64,000 nucleotides of DNA from Cerina litoralis (GTDB lineage: Bacteria > Bacteroidota > Bacteroidia > Flavobacteriales > Flavobacteriaceae), in assembly GCA_022008415.1 (NCBI GenBank), contig JAIRBC010000010.1, forward strand, positions 107,176 through 171,175. The letters run 5' to 3'. The position numbers and the translations under genes were made by a program. The notes under the pieces were generated by a model. That model saw only the letters and a list, made by a program, of their open reading frames with translations. It did no database searches and was not told where the DNA came from. Below, in pieces: positions 26,535 through 35,113 of this stretch; the stretch's first letter is position 1, and each line of letters begins with the position of its first letter.

Positions 26535-27950
26535 ATGAAGAAGACATTATTTGACAAGGTGTGGGACTCCCACGTAGTTCATAAGATTGAAAACGGCCCG
26601 GACGTGCTATTTATTGATCGACACATGGTACACGAGGTAACCAGCCCCGTTGCCTTCCTAGGAATTAAGAACCGGGACATCCCGGTCCTGTATCCTGAAC
26701 GAACCTTTGCCACTGCGGACCATAATACGCCAACCATAAACCAGCATTTACCCGTTCAGGACCCATTATCCGCCAACCAGCTTAAGGCTTTGGAGGAAAA
26801 TACGAGGAAGCACGGCATTATATATTGGGGGCTCGGGCACGAAAAGAACGGTATCGTTCATATTGTGGGGCCCGAATATGGGATTACCCAACCCGGGGCC
26901 ACCATCGTATGCGGGGATTCCCATACATCTACACACGGGGCTTTTGGGGCAATCGCCTTTGGCATTGGCACCTCGGAAGTGGAGATGGTCCTGGCTACGC
27001 AATGCATTATGCAGCCCAAACCAAAATCCATGCGCATCAACGTAAATGGAAAGTTGAACAAGGGGATCCTTCCCAAGGACGTTGCGCTTTATATTATATC
27101 TAAATTGAGTACCTCAGGGGCCACCGGATATTTTGTGGAGTACGCGGGCGAGGTATTTCGGAATATGTCCATGGAAGGCCGCATGACCGTCTGTAACATG
27201 AGTATTGAAATGGGTGCACGGGGCGGAATGATAGCTCCCGATGAAAAAACTTTCGAATACATCAAGGGACGGGAGTTTACCCCTACCGGTGCAGCGTGGG
27301 AAAAGGCATCTGCCTACTGGGAAACTCTAAGTACGGACGAAGGCGCGAGCTTTGACAAGGAAATCAGCTTTGATGCTAGTGAAATAGAGCCTATGATTAC
27401 CTATGGTACCAATCCCGGCATGGGACAAGGCATCTCTAAGAGTATTCCAAATGCCGATGAAGTGGAGGGCGGAGCTACTACTTTTAGGAAATCCCTGAAC
27501 TACATGGCCTTCCAGGAGAAAGAGAACATGATCGGCAAACCCATCGATTTTGTTTTTATGGGGAGCTGTACCAACGGCCGGATCGAAGATTTTAGGGCAT
27601 TTACCTCCATTGTAAAAGGTAGAAAAAAGGCCGATAACGTTACCGCTTGGTTGGTTCCCGGATCCCACAAGGTGGTAGCGTCTATCAAAGAGGAAGGGCT
27701 ATTGGACATTTTGAACAAAGCCGGATTTGAATTACGCGAACCCGGTTGCTCCGCCTGTTTGGCCATGAACGATGACAAGGTACCCGCGGGCAAATATGCG
27801 GTAAGTACCTCTAACCGTAACTTTGAAGGGAGGCAAGGCCCTGGATCCAGGACCCTTTTGGCCAGTCCGTTGGTCGCAGCAGCGGCTGCTGTTACGGGCA
27901 AGGTGACGGACCCCAGGGAGCTGATGGAGCAGGAATTCGCTTTGCGCTAA
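26535..27950 (+). CDS. leuC: 3-isopropylmalate dehydratase large subunit
   Basis: Aconitase-fold subunit that with LeuD isomerises 2- to 3-isopropylmalate in leucine synthesis. It has 471 residues, the usual length. The three [4Fe-4S] ligands are Cys345 (GSCTNGR), Cys405 and Cys408 (GCSACLAMN). The N-terminus [15 protein letters not shown] is typical. It is first in the leucine operon; a heptamer repeat and an unrelated small gene separate it from leuD, an unusual interruption for two subunits of one enzyme. Confidence 0.97.
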   Translation: MKKTLFDKVWDSHVVHKIENGPDVLFIDRHMVHEVTSPVAFLGIKNRDIPVLYPERTFATADHNTPTINQHLPVQDPLSANQLKALEENTRKHGIIYWGLGHEKNGIVHIVGPEYGITQPGATIVCGDSHTSTHGAFGAIAFGIGTSEVEMVLATQCIMQPKPKSMRINVNGKLNKGILPKDVALYIISKLSTSGATGYFVEYAGEVFRNMSMEGRMTVCNMSIEMGARGGMIAPDEKTFEYIKGREFTPTGAAWEKASAYWETLSTDEGASFDKEISFDASEIEPMITYGTNPGMGQGISKSIPNADEVEGGATTFRKSLNYMAFQEKENMIGKPIDFVFMGSCTNGRIEDFRAFTSIVKGRKKADNVTAWLVPGSHKVVASIKEEGLLDILNKAGFELREPGCSACLAMNDDKVPAGKYAVSTSNRNFEGRQGPGSRTLLASPLVAAAAAVTGKVTDPRELMEQEFALR

Positions 27951-27954
27951 CCGC

Positions 27955-27975
27955 CGTACGATGTACGCTCATAAC
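27955..27975. repeat. Short heptamer-period repeat after leuC
   Basis: Units such as CGTACGA and TGTACGC follow with a 7-base step from 5 bases after the leuC stop. Only two to three units are recognisable, so on its own it is weak; it gains weight from the clearer arrays nearby. Confidence 0.35.
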
Positions 27976-27983
27976 AATTGTAA

Positions 27984-28331
27984 ATGAGAGATTTCAGAAA
28001 GTACAAAGTTTGGGAATTGGGTCTTGAGATAACCTTATCCATGTACAAAATAACACTATCTTTTCCACAGGAAGAAATCTATGGTATTACCAGTCAATTG
28101 CGAAGAGCGGCCTATTCTATTCCTTCCAATATTGCAGAAGGTTGTCGAAGGGAATCTGATGCAGAGTTTAAAAGATTCTTGATGATTTCCCAAGGGTCAT
28201 CCAGCGAATTGGGAAACTTTTCAATATTAGCCAATGGCCTTGGTTATATTGATGATTCAATTTATTCGCAACTTAATGACAACATCAACAAAGTAAAACG
28301 AAGCTTAAACAACTTAATTCAAAAATTATAA
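27984..28331 (+). CDS. Four-helix-bundle protein (23S rRNA intervening-sequence/TIGR02436 type)
   Basis: Protein of 115 residues with the family pattern FRKYKVWELGLEITLSMYK ... LRRAAYSIPSNIAEGCRRES ... EFKRFLMISQGSSSELGN, predicted to form an antiparallel four-helix bundle that assembles as pentamers. Relatives are encoded in intervening sequences within 23S rRNA genes and, in Bacteroidota, are scattered through chromosomes in many copies as small intruders in operons. Function unknown. It lies in the same orientation between leuC and leuD with heptamer repeats on both sides, which suggests insertion as a unit rather than a role in leucine synthesis. Local base composition is more AT-rich than in the leu genes. 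Confidence 0.9.
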   Translation: MRDFRKYKVWELGLEITLSMYKITLSFPQEEIYGITSQLRRAAYSIPSNIAEGCRRESDAEFKRFLMISQGSSSELGNFSILANGLGYIDDSIYSQLNDNINKVKRSLNNLIQKL

Positions 28332-28357
28332 ACCGGCTATGCCCTAACCAATTCGAA

Positions 28358-28399
28358 AATAGCGAACAACGTATAGCGCATAGCGTAAAGCCGATAAAA
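28358..28399. repeat. Heptamer-period array before leuD
   Basis: Six consecutive 7-base units related to nATAGCG (for example TATAGCG, CATAGCG) run up to one base before the leuD ATG. Part of the same stretch pairs with GCTATGC at 28336-28342 (GCATAGC at 28378-28384), giving a possible hairpin with a 35-base loop. Confidence 0.6.
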
Positions 28400-28400
28400 A

Positions 28401-28997
28401 ATGGCATACGACAAATTCAATATATTGACAAGCACAGCGGTACCACTGCCCATAGAGAATGTGGATACCGACCAGATTATCCCCGCCCGATTCCTTAAGG
28501 CAACGGAACGCAAGGGATTTGGAGACAATCTTTTTCGGGATTGGCGATATAACAGCGACGGATCTCTAAAGGCCGATTTTCCATTGAACGATTCCGAGTA
28601 CGGGGGTAAGATTTTGGTAGGTGGCAAAAACTTTGGTTCGGGATCTTCCCGTGAGCATGCCGCATGGGCGGTGTACGACTATGGATTTAGATGTGTGGTA
28701 TCTAGTTTTTTTGCCGATATATTCAAAAATAACTGTCTGAACGTAGGAGTGCTTCCGGTACAGATATCCCCTGAATTTTTGGAGAATATCTTCAGTGCCT
28801 TGGAAACCGATCCCAAAACAGAGCTAGAAATTAGCCTGCCGGAGCAGACCATTACCCTACTTTCCACGGGCGAAAAAGAAACTTTTGCAATCAATGATTA
28901 CAAAAAGGACAATATGCTCAACGGTTTCGATGATATCGATTATTTATTGAACATTAAATCGGATATAGAGGATTTTGCCAAGAATACACCATTGTAA
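28401..28997 (+). CDS. leuD: 3-isopropylmalate dehydratase small subunit
   Basis: Swivelling-domain subunit of isopropylmalate isomerase, 198 residues, normal for LeuD. Visible motifs are NVDTDQIIPARFLK near the N-terminus and GGKNFGSGSSREHAAWAVYDYG, the substrate-binding loop. It partners with LeuC encoded upstream beyond the four-helix-bundle gene. The region immediately before the ATG is a heptamer array rather than a ribosome-binding site. Confidence 0.96.
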   Translation: MAYDKFNILTSTAVPLPIENVDTDQIIPARFLKATERKGFGDNLFRDWRYNSDGSLKADFPLNDSEYGGKILVGGKNFGSGSSREHAAWAVYDYGFRCVVSSFFADIFKNNCLNVGVLPVQISPEFLENIFSALETDPKTELEISLPEQTITLLSTGEKETFAINDYKKDNMLNGFDDIDYLLNIKSDIEDFAKNTPL

Positions 28998-29077
28998 TCG
29001 ACCCCAGCAAAAGCACAACGAACCGAAGTTTTTTTCCAAATTCTTAATATTTAGGCGCTCGATCGCTATAGTTCAAT

Positions 29078-30595
29078 ATGACAAAAAGAAAAATTGAAAT
29101 CATGGACACCACCTTGAGGGATGGGGAACAGACCTCTGGGGTATCCTTTTCAGTTTCGGAAAAACTTACGTTGGCCAAGCTCTTGTTGGAGGAGCTCAAG
29201 GTGGATCGCATAGAGGTTGCCTCGGCACGGGTCTCGGACGGGGAATTACACGCGGTCCGACAAATAACGGATTGGGCAAAATCTAAAACCTGCAGCGACA
29301 GGGTCGAAGTTTTGACTTTTGTAGACGGGGGAGTTTCCCTTAATTGGATGGAGCAAGCTGGTGCCAAAGTCCAGAATCTTCTGACCAAGGGATCTCTTAA
29401 CCACCTCACCTACCAGCTAAAAAAAACACCCGATCAACATTTTAAGGAAATAGCTGAAACAATTTCCCTAGCACTCGGCAAAGGAATCAAGACCAATGTA
29501 TATCTCGAAGATTGGAGCAATGGTATGAGAAACTCCCCCGAATACGTGTTCCGGTATTTGGATTTTTTAACCGTTCAGCCGGTACATCGTATCATGCTAC
29601 CAGATACTTTGGGCATTCTTACCCCTTTGGAAAGTGCGGATTTTATCTCACAAATTGTTAAAAAATATCCTCAAATACATTTTGATTTCCACGGACACAA
29701 CGACTACGACCTGGGCGTTGCAAACACCATGGAGGCCATTAATGCGGGCTGTCGCGGGTTGCACCTCACCGTTAACGGAATGGGGGAACGCGCCGGAAAT
29801 GCCCCTATGGCCAGTGTCGTGGCCGTGATAAACGATTTTCTGCCCCATATTGATATATCCATCAACGAATCTTCCCTGTTTAAGGTAAGCAAATTGGTGT
29901 CGGCGTTTACCGGGTTCGGAATACCGGTCAACAAACCTATTGTCGGGGATAATGTGTTTACCCAAACCGCAGGCATACACGCCGATGGAGATAGTAAAAA
30001 CAATTTATATTTTAACAACCTCTTACCCGAGCGTTTTGGGCGAAAGCGAAAATATGCATTGGGAAAAACGTCGGGCAAAGCCAATATTCAAAAAAATCTC
30101 CAGGAATTGGGTTTAACCCTCAACGAAGAAGATCTTAAAAAGGTTACCCAACGCATCATTGAACTGGGCGACAAAAAGGAAAAGGTGACCAAGGACGATT
30201 TGCCCTATATTATTTCCGATGTGTTGGACAGCGGGTCGTACCAACAGAAAGCCATTGTTAAATCGTACGTGCTTACCCACTCTAAGGGCCTGAAGCCCTC
30301 CACCACCCTATCCATGGAAATCGAAGGGGAGACCTTTGAGGAACACGCCCAGGGAGACGGACAGTACGACGCTTTTATGAACGCGCTCCGCAAAGTGTAT
30401 AGATCCAAAAAAATACACCTTCCACTGCTGGTAGACTATGCCGTTCGTATTCCGCCGGGAAGTAATTCCGACGCGCTCTGTGAAACCATTATCACCTGGG
30501 AAAACAACGGCAGGGAGTTTATTACACGTGGGTTGGATTCCGATCAAACGGTTTCGGCCATTAAGGCCACCGAGAAGATGCTAAACATAATTTAG
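29078..30595 (+). CDS. leuA: 2-isopropylmalate synthase (LeuA2-like)
   Basis: Condenses acetyl-CoA with 2-oxoisovalerate, the committed step to leucine. It has 505 residues: a TIM-barrel domain with DTTLRDGEQTSG at 10-21 and the metal-binding HxHND motif (FHGHNDYDLG near 208), then a C-terminal LeuA allosteric-type domain (about 380-505). It belongs to the divergent group common in Bacteroidota; citramalate synthases share this layout, so specificity rests on the location between leuD and leuB. The allosteric domain implies feedback inhibition, probably by leucine. Confidence 0.88.
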   Translation: MTKRKIEIMDTTLRDGEQTSGVSFSVSEKLTLAKLLLEELKVDRIEVASARVSDGELHAVRQITDWAKSKTCSDRVEVLTFVDGGVSLNWMEQAGAKVQNLLTKGSLNHLTYQLKKTPDQHFKEIAETISLALGKGIKTNVYLEDWSNGMRNSPEYVFRYLDFLTVQPVHRIMLPDTLGILTPLESADFISQIVKKYPQIHFDFHGHNDYDLGVANTMEAINAGCRGLHLTVNGMGERAGNAPMASVVAVINDFLPHIDISINESSLFKVSKLVSAFTGFGIPVNKPIVGDNVFTQTAGIHADGDSKNNLYFNNLLPERFGRKRKYALGKTSGKANIQKNLQELGLTLNEEDLKKVTQRIIELGDKKEKVTKDDLPYIISDVLDSGSYQQKAIVKSYVLTHSKGLKPSTTLSMEIEGETFEEHAQGDGQYDAFMNALRKVYRSKKIHLPLLVDYAVRIPPGSNSDALCETIITWENNGREFITRGLDSDQTVSAIKATEKMLNII

Positions 30596-30597
30596 AC

Positions 30598-30639
30598 GGT
30601 AGATTATAGAAGGTAGAAATTAGACCGCAGTTAATAGAT
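30598..30639. repeat. Heptamer-period array after leuA
   Basis: Six 7-base units related to nnTAGAA (for example TATAGAA, GGTAGAA) begin 2 bases after the leuA stop codon. Confidence 0.6.
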
Positions 30640-30673
30640 AAGCGTTAAAAGTATTAAAAACGAATATTAATAC

Positions 30674-30701
30674 GCATTGCGAAAAGCGCGGTGCGAAAAG
30701 C
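30674..30701. repeat. Heptamer-period array before leuB
   Basis: Four 7-base units; GAAAAGC occurs twice, alternating with GCATTGC and GCGGTGC. The array ends 8 bases before the leuB ATG. Its core differs from that of the array after leuA only 35 bases upstream. Confidence 0.55.
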
Positions 30702-30709
30702 AGAAATGA

Positions 30710-31765
30710 ATGAAATTAAACATCGCCCTCTTGGCCGGAGACGGAATAGGCCCGGAAGTAATAGATCAAGCTGTAAAGGTATGTGATGCCATTGCCGAAA
30801 AATACGATCATCAAATTAGTTGGAAACCCGCTCTGACCGGTGCTGCTGCCATAGATGCCGTTGGGGAACCCTACCCTGACGAAACCCATGAAATTTGTGT
30901 CAATGCAGACGCTGTATTGTTCGGTGCCATTGGTCATCCCCGTTTTGACAACGATCCCTCGGCCAAGGTTAGGCCAGAGCAAGGCTTGCTGAAAATGAGG
31001 CAAAAATTGGGTTTGTTCGCCAATGTTCGTCCAACCTTTACATTTCCTTCCCTGATCGATAAATCGCCCCTTAAACGCGAACGAATACAAGGCACAGATC
31101 TTGTTTTTCTAAGGGAACTTACCGGGGGAGTCTATTTTGGTAAAAGAGGCCGGGAAGACAATGGCAATACCGCCTATGACACGTGTACCTATACAAGGGA
31201 AGAGGTTCGGCGCCTGGCGAAAAAGGGCTTTGAACTGGCTATGACCCGTTCCAAAAAACTGTGTTGCGTAGACAAGGCCAATGTTTTGGAGACTTCGCGA
31301 TTGTGGAGAGAAACCGTACAGGCCATGGAAAAGGATTATCCCGAGGTAGAAGTTGCCTATGAATTTGTGGATGCCGTTGCCATGCGTTTGGTACAATGGC
31401 CCAATTCCTACGATGTATTGATCACCGAAAACCTTTTTGGAGATATATTGACCGATGAGGCTTCCGTAATCTCGGGTTCCATGGGATTGATGCCTTCGGC
31501 TTCCCTGGGCATAAAGACTAAATTGTACGAACCTATACACGGATCCTACCCGCAGGCAGCCGGAAAGAACAGCGCCAATCCTTTGGCGACCGTACTATCC
31601 GCAGCCATGATGTTCGAAGGTTTTGATTTAAAGGAAGAAGCCCAGGCCATCCGTGAGGCCGTGAACCGATCGTTGGAAGAAGGCGTGGTTACCGAAGATC
31701 TTTCGGAAGTCGGCAAATCCTACAAAACAAGCGAAGTTGGGGATTGGTTGGCAAAAAATGTTTAG
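30710..31765 (+). CDS. leuB: 3-isopropylmalate dehydrogenase
   Basis: NAD-dependent oxidative decarboxylation of 3-isopropylmalate, giving 2-oxoisocaproate. It has 351 residues. Visible: LLAGDGIGPEV at the N-terminus, the substrate arginines in the LGLFANVRP and VFLRELTGG region, VDKANVL with the catalytic Lys, and the NAD-binding end HGSYPQAAGKNSANPLAT. An ATG four bases upstream (30706) is out of frame, so 30710 is the start. It is the last gene of the leucine operon and ends at a hairpin terminator. Confidence 0.97.
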   Translation: MKLNIALLAGDGIGPEVIDQAVKVCDAIAEKYDHQISWKPALTGAAAIDAVGEPYPDETHEICVNADAVLFGAIGHPRFDNDPSAKVRPEQGLLKMRQKLGLFANVRPTFTFPSLIDKSPLKRERIQGTDLVFLRELTGGVYFGKRGREDNGNTAYDTCTYTREEVRRLAKKGFELAMTRSKKLCCVDKANVLETSRLWRETVQAMEKDYPEVEVAYEFVDAVAMRLVQWPNSYDVLITENLFGDILTDEASVISGSMGLMPSASLGIKTKLYEPIHGSYPQAAGKNSANPLATVLSAAMMFEGFDLKEEAQAIREAVNRSLEEGVVTEDLSEVGKSYKTSEVGDWLAKNV

Positions 31766-31792
31766 GATTTATCTTTGACCCTTTAAAATACG

Positions 31793-31823
31793 CCCCTTTG
31801 GTTCATAAAATCAAAGGGGTTTT
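31793..31823. terminator. Bidirectional hairpin terminator between leuB and mscS
   Basis: Stem CCCCTTTG (31793-31800) / CAAAGGGG (31812-31819), 11-base loop, then TTTTAT on the plus strand and GCGTATTTT on the minus strand. It sits between convergent genes. Confidence 0.75.
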
Positions 31824-31846
31824 ATCTTAGTACATTTTCAGATCAT

Positions 31847-32656
31847 TTACTTGTGGATCTCCACGGAATGTGGGTAAGGAATTTCGATACCCGCCTTGTC
31901 AAGTGCCAATTTACAACCTTCCATCGTGGCAAAATAAACCGTCCAGTAATCTTCTGGCTTACAATATGGGCGCACCGCAAAATTTACAGAGCTATCCGCT
32001 AATTCCGAAACGTTCACCGAAGGTGCCGGTTCTTCCTTGACAAGTGGGTTTGCTGTCAGGACACCCATTAAAACCTCCTTGGTTTTTTTAATGTCCTCAT
32101 CATATCCTACCCCGATCGTAATATCCACCCGCATTTTACCCTCTGTAGTGAAATTGACAATATTTCCATTGGCCATTGCTCCGTTGGGAACAATCGCCAG
32201 TTTGTTCTGTGGGGTGATCAGTTTGGTTGTAAAAATCTCAATTTCCTTTACGGTTCCCAAAACACCTTGGGCCTCGATAAGGTCTCCAATTTTATATGGC
32301 TTAAAAATCATGATGAGTACGCCACCCGCAAAATTGGAAAGAGAACCTTGAAGGGCCAACCCCACAGCCAAACCCGCAGCGGCTATTACGGCGGCAAAGG
32401 TCGTGACATTGACACCCAATTGGGAGATGACCACTAAAATTAGAAAAATCTTTAGTGTCCAAGAAACCAGACTCAATAAAAAGTTTTGTAAAGATGAATC
32501 ATAGCTACTCTTGCTCATTCCCGACCTTATTGCACCGACAAGTTTATTTATGACCCAAGAACCAACAATGAAGATTAAAATTGCCCCAATAATCTTGGGA
32601 CCATAATCCACAATCCAATCAATACTTTTGTTTATCCATATTTGCGCATTATCCAT
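31847..32656 (-). CDS. MscS-family mechanosensitive channel, small type
   Basis: Membrane channel of 269 residues opened by membrane tension during osmotic downshock. Three membrane helices: about 18-40, 60-80 and the pore helix 85-115 with alternating glycine/alanine (AVIAAAGLAVGLALQGSLSNFAGG). It is followed by the MscS beta domain (YKIGDLIEAQGVLGTVKEIEIFTTKLITPQNKLAIVPNG) and a C-terminal alpha/beta domain. Length and order match the E. coli MscS type. A consensus promoter lies upstream. Confidence 0.93.
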   Translation of the reverse strand: MDNAQIWINKSIDWIVDYGPKIIGAILIFIVGSWVINKLVGAIRSGMSKSSYDSSLQNFLLSLVSWTLKIFLILVVISQLGVNVTTFAAVIAAAGLAVGLALQGSLSNFAGGVLIMIFKPYKIGDLIEAQGVLGTVKEIEIFTTKLITPQNKLAIVPNGAMANGNIVNFTTEGKMRVDITIGVGYDEDIKKTKEVLMGVLTANPLVKEEPAPSVNVSELADSSVNFAVRPYCKPEDYWTVYFATMEGCKLALDKAGIEIPYPHSVEIHK

Positions 32657-32685
32657 AATGGTATAGTGTTAGAATTATTGTTTAG

Positions 32686-32715
32686 CTAATATAACTTATT
32701 GAGCAAAAAAATCAA
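32686..32715 (-). promoter_or_regulatory. Promoter for the small MscS channel
   Basis: On the minus strand: TTG (32715-32713), 19-base spacer, TATATTAG (32693-32686), one base off TAnnTTTG, 29 bases before the ATG at 32656. Confidence 0.5.
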
Positions 32716-33062
32716 CAATAATTAATCAAATTTCCAAATTTCATGGATTTTTTTTATTAATTCCCTAAAACTATATGGATTTACACGGATATTTTGCATC
32801 AACTGCCCAATTTAACGCGCTTTTTGAGTTTCATAGTTCCCAGGTGTCAGGACCACGGAAGAAACCGGTCGAGAAAGTGATAGAATAGCGACTCCCGAAA
32901 CTTCGGGATTTAGCCCATTTAACAAGTCTAAACGAGTTCTAAAAAACCCTGTTCTGAAATATCGAAACGGGGTTTAAAGATTTTTGTACGAATGTCGGGT
33001 CGCCATTTGTTTTCCTCGCCGAATAAATGTGCGGACCAATCAGTAGGAACACGGCTGGTGAA

Positions 33063-33091
33063 GCCCGACCGACCGCCAGCCCGACCGACCG
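33063..33091. repeat. GC-rich tandem direct repeat
   Basis: GCCCGACCGACCG occurs at 33063-33075 and 33079-33091, a 16-base step, and each copy itself contains GACC doublets. Not associated with a gene. Confidence 0.5.
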
Positions 33092-33236
33092 AATCATTCC
33101 GGTAGGGTACGGGCAGGTTTTAAAATCAAGGGGTTCAGGATTTTGAAGTTATGGTGCTGTCCTGGTCGGACATGAAGTTGATGTGACGCTTTCAAAAGCA
33201 GGGATAACGCAAGAGTAAGACATTCTAATCGGACGT

Positions 33237-33776
33237 TCAATTATTTAAAAGATCGCCAAGGTGTTCCATACCTTCCCCTTTGTAACTAGATTTTTGCAAG
33301 GCTTGAACCAATTGTGTTAGATAGGCCGGATTCATGTTATCCCCAAGGATTCTGATCAGGGCAAAGCCCTTCTCATCGTTGCTGCCATAAACAACCACCT
33401 CGTCTATGGCATCCTCGTCTCCGAGATATTTTACGACACCCTTGCCGAAGCCCGAATTAAGTTTCATCAACTGTACATACTTATCGTCCTTTAGAATGGC
33501 ATTGACCTTGGCCTTTTCAGCTTCAAAATCGACTCCGTTGTCAGCCGTTTTTTTAAAAGCGAGAACGTTTAACTTTCTAAGGGATTGCACCGCCTTACGC
33601 TGCTCTGGCGTCAATTCTACCTCGTCGAGGTTTAGCAAACTCGCCGGTAGATCCAAAGAAATAAAATTTGGGTTATCGGAATTATCCACGTAGTATTCCT
33701 GGAGGCTCTGTGTCGAGGAGCAAGCGGATAAAATAATCAACCCGATAAATGCAAAATAATATTTGACAGTTTTCAT
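33237..33776 (-). CDS. DUF4252 lipoprotein
   Basis: Exported lipoprotein of 179 residues. The start at 33776 (MKTVKYYFAFIGLIILSAC) gives a signal peptide with lipobox LSAC; the frame extends to 33917, but only through a heptamer repeat region. The body is the DUF4252 domain, whose function is unknown. It is the last gene of the operon sigma factor - membrane protein - DUF4252 - DUF4252, and is related to the neighbouring DUF4252 protein in fold and length. Confidence 0.85.
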   Translation of the reverse strand: MKTVKYYFAFIGLIILSACSSTQSLQEYYVDNSDNPNFISLDLPASLLNLDEVELTPEQRKAVQSLRKLNVLAFKKTADNGVDFEAEKAKVNAILKDDKYVQLMKLNSGFGKGVVKYLGDEDAIDEVVVYGSNDEKGFALIRILGDNMNPAYLTQLVQALQKSSYKGEGMEHLGDLLNN

Positions 33777-33836
33777 GTTCCAATTTTTTAGTATTCTATG
33801 AAAGTTATAGTCCGTTATTGTGTTTATCCAATATTG

Positions 33837-33899
33837 CTTCTGTTTTCTGTAGTTTCTGGCTTCAGGTCGATTAAATTTTACGAACCTGTAACCTGAAAC
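33837..33899. repeat. Heptamer-period array between the two DUF4252 genes
   Basis: Nine consecutive 7-base steps with sliding sequence: CTTCTGT and TTTCTGT at one end, CTGTAAC and CTGAAAC at the other. It sits between the start of one gene and the end of the other, and the 7-base rhythm (CCTACTG, ATTACTG) continues into the 3' end of the gene at 33926. Confidence 0.6.
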
Positions 33900-33925
33900 A
33901 AAACGAACCGCGCGCAAAGCGCTGC

Positions 33926-34471
33926 CTACTGATTACTGTCCTTGCCCGCCTCGTTCAACTCTTCTGGGAGGTTCATTTTTTTGGTAAGGGAACTTATCTT
34001 GTTCAGGTCTATATCCCCGGTAAGGGATAACAAGACGGTCTCGAACTTTCTTCCATTGGCCTCCACGTTCTTAATTCCCGTAACAAACATGAGCAGTTCG
34101 CTTACATGATCATCATCTTTGCCCGGTTTAATATAGAACCTTACATTGGTATCGGAGTCCTTTACCCGCATAAGTTCGTCCAAGGAAGACGATTTAAGGT
34201 ATTTATTAACGGACGACTGCATGTCTGCCGCAACCGCCTTGTCATCGGTGGTATATACCTTGAGGTTTTTAAGACTCTTGGCAATGGCCATAAAATCACG
34301 GGCCTCGGGATCGTCTACATCTACGTCTATCTTGCTCAACAGGTTGAACATACTCTGGTTTACCACAACGGAACTCACGTTGTCAAGGTCTTCGTATTTA
34401 TCAAATAAGGATTGCGACAATCCCTTAAAAGGCAATACGGCTATCGCTAGTACTATTATTAGATATTTCAT
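33926..34471 (-). CDS. DUF4252 exported protein
   Basis: Protein of 181 residues with a signal peptide (MKYLIIVLAIAVLPFKGLSQ) and one DUF4252 domain (SLFDKYEDLDNVSSVVVNQSMFNLLSKI ... FETVLLSLTGDIDLNKISSL). No lipobox, unlike its operon neighbour. It lies 177 bases downstream of the anti-sigma-like gene and shares its direction. Pairs of DUF4252 proteins downstream of an ECF sigma factor are a recurring flavobacterial arrangement; function unknown. Confidence 0.85.
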   Translation of the reverse strand: MKYLIIVLAIAVLPFKGLSQSLFDKYEDLDNVSSVVVNQSMFNLLSKIDVDVDDPEARDFMAIAKSLKNLKVYTTDDKAVAADMQSSVNKYLKSSSLDELMRVKDSDTNVRFYIKPGKDDDHVSELLMFVTGIKNVEANGRKFETVLLSLTGDIDLNKISSLTKKMNLPEELNEAGKDSNQ

Positions 34472-34648
34472 TGTTTTCTAGTTTATTTAATATTATTATT
34501 TTTAGTTGTTGCATTCTTCCCCAACAGCGGAGCATAGAAAGTAGAATAGATTATTTCAGAAATTATTTGCCGAATTTTGGGTTCGTTAATCCCTTGGTTC
34601 ATCCGGTTTCCGCTTTTTGTCCTAGGTCTTGTTTCCTGTACATTTATT

Positions 34649-35113
34649 TTAATCGTTGTTGTAAATTTTTTGTTTCGTCACTTCAAATTCTTTTAAATAG
34701 GCCATTTTTTCCGTACCCCGACCAAAGTTTTGGGCCAATAGGTCAAAGGCTTTTTTTGTCTCTTGGTACGCATACTCGGCCTGTTTCCTATCGTGGTACG
34801 ACTTGCCAAAATAAATACCGAACATTAGCACTGCGACCGCCGCTACGGAAATCCATCTATAAAGATATCTTTTTGTCGCGCCCCGTCCGGATAGATTTCT
34901 GGAGGAATCTGTTGCCGTTGGGGGTAACGTAACCTGTTTGGTCAACCGTTCTTCCCTTGCGTTGGAAAAGTACTGAAATAAAGGAGCGTATTGTTCTAAA
35001 TGTGGGGCCACTTTTTTCTGCGAAAAATAGCTTCTCAAAGATTTTTCCTCGGCTTCCGTGGTAGTAGCTTCAAAATACTTTTCCAACAGTTCTTCTATTT
35101 TATCCAATTCCAT
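34649..35113 (-). CDS. Single-span membrane protein, probable anti-sigma factor
   Basis: Protein of 154 residues. The N-terminal cytosolic part (1-85) is acidic and helical (MELDKIEELLEKYFEATTTEAEEKSLRSYF), which is common in Bacteroidota anti-sigma-like proteins. One membrane helix follows at about 86-104 (WISVAAVAVLMFGIYFG), then a short periplasmic tail. It overlaps the sigma-factor gene by 14 bases, so the two are translationally coupled. The role as anti-sigma factor is inferred from position and topology. Confidence 0.7.
   Translation of the reverse strand: MELDKIEELLEKYFEATTTEAEEKSLRSYFSQKKVAPHLEQYAPLFQYFSNAREERLTKQVTLPPTATDSSRNLSGRGATKRYLYRWISVAAVAVLMFGIYFGKSYHDRKQAEYAYQETKKAFDLLAQNFGRGTEKMAYLKEFEVTKQKIYNND

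Larger units (their letters stand above)
32657..33236. other. 580-base intergenic stretch
   Basis: No coding frame is convincing. It contains the mscS promoter, a short hairpin (CCCGAA/TTCGGG near 32897), a terminator-like hairpin (AAACCC/GGGTTT arms around 32945-32975) and the GC-rich direct repeat at 33063-33091. The section 32990-33150 is noticeably more GC-rich than its flanks and may be debris of a lost gene or element. Confidence 0.45.
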
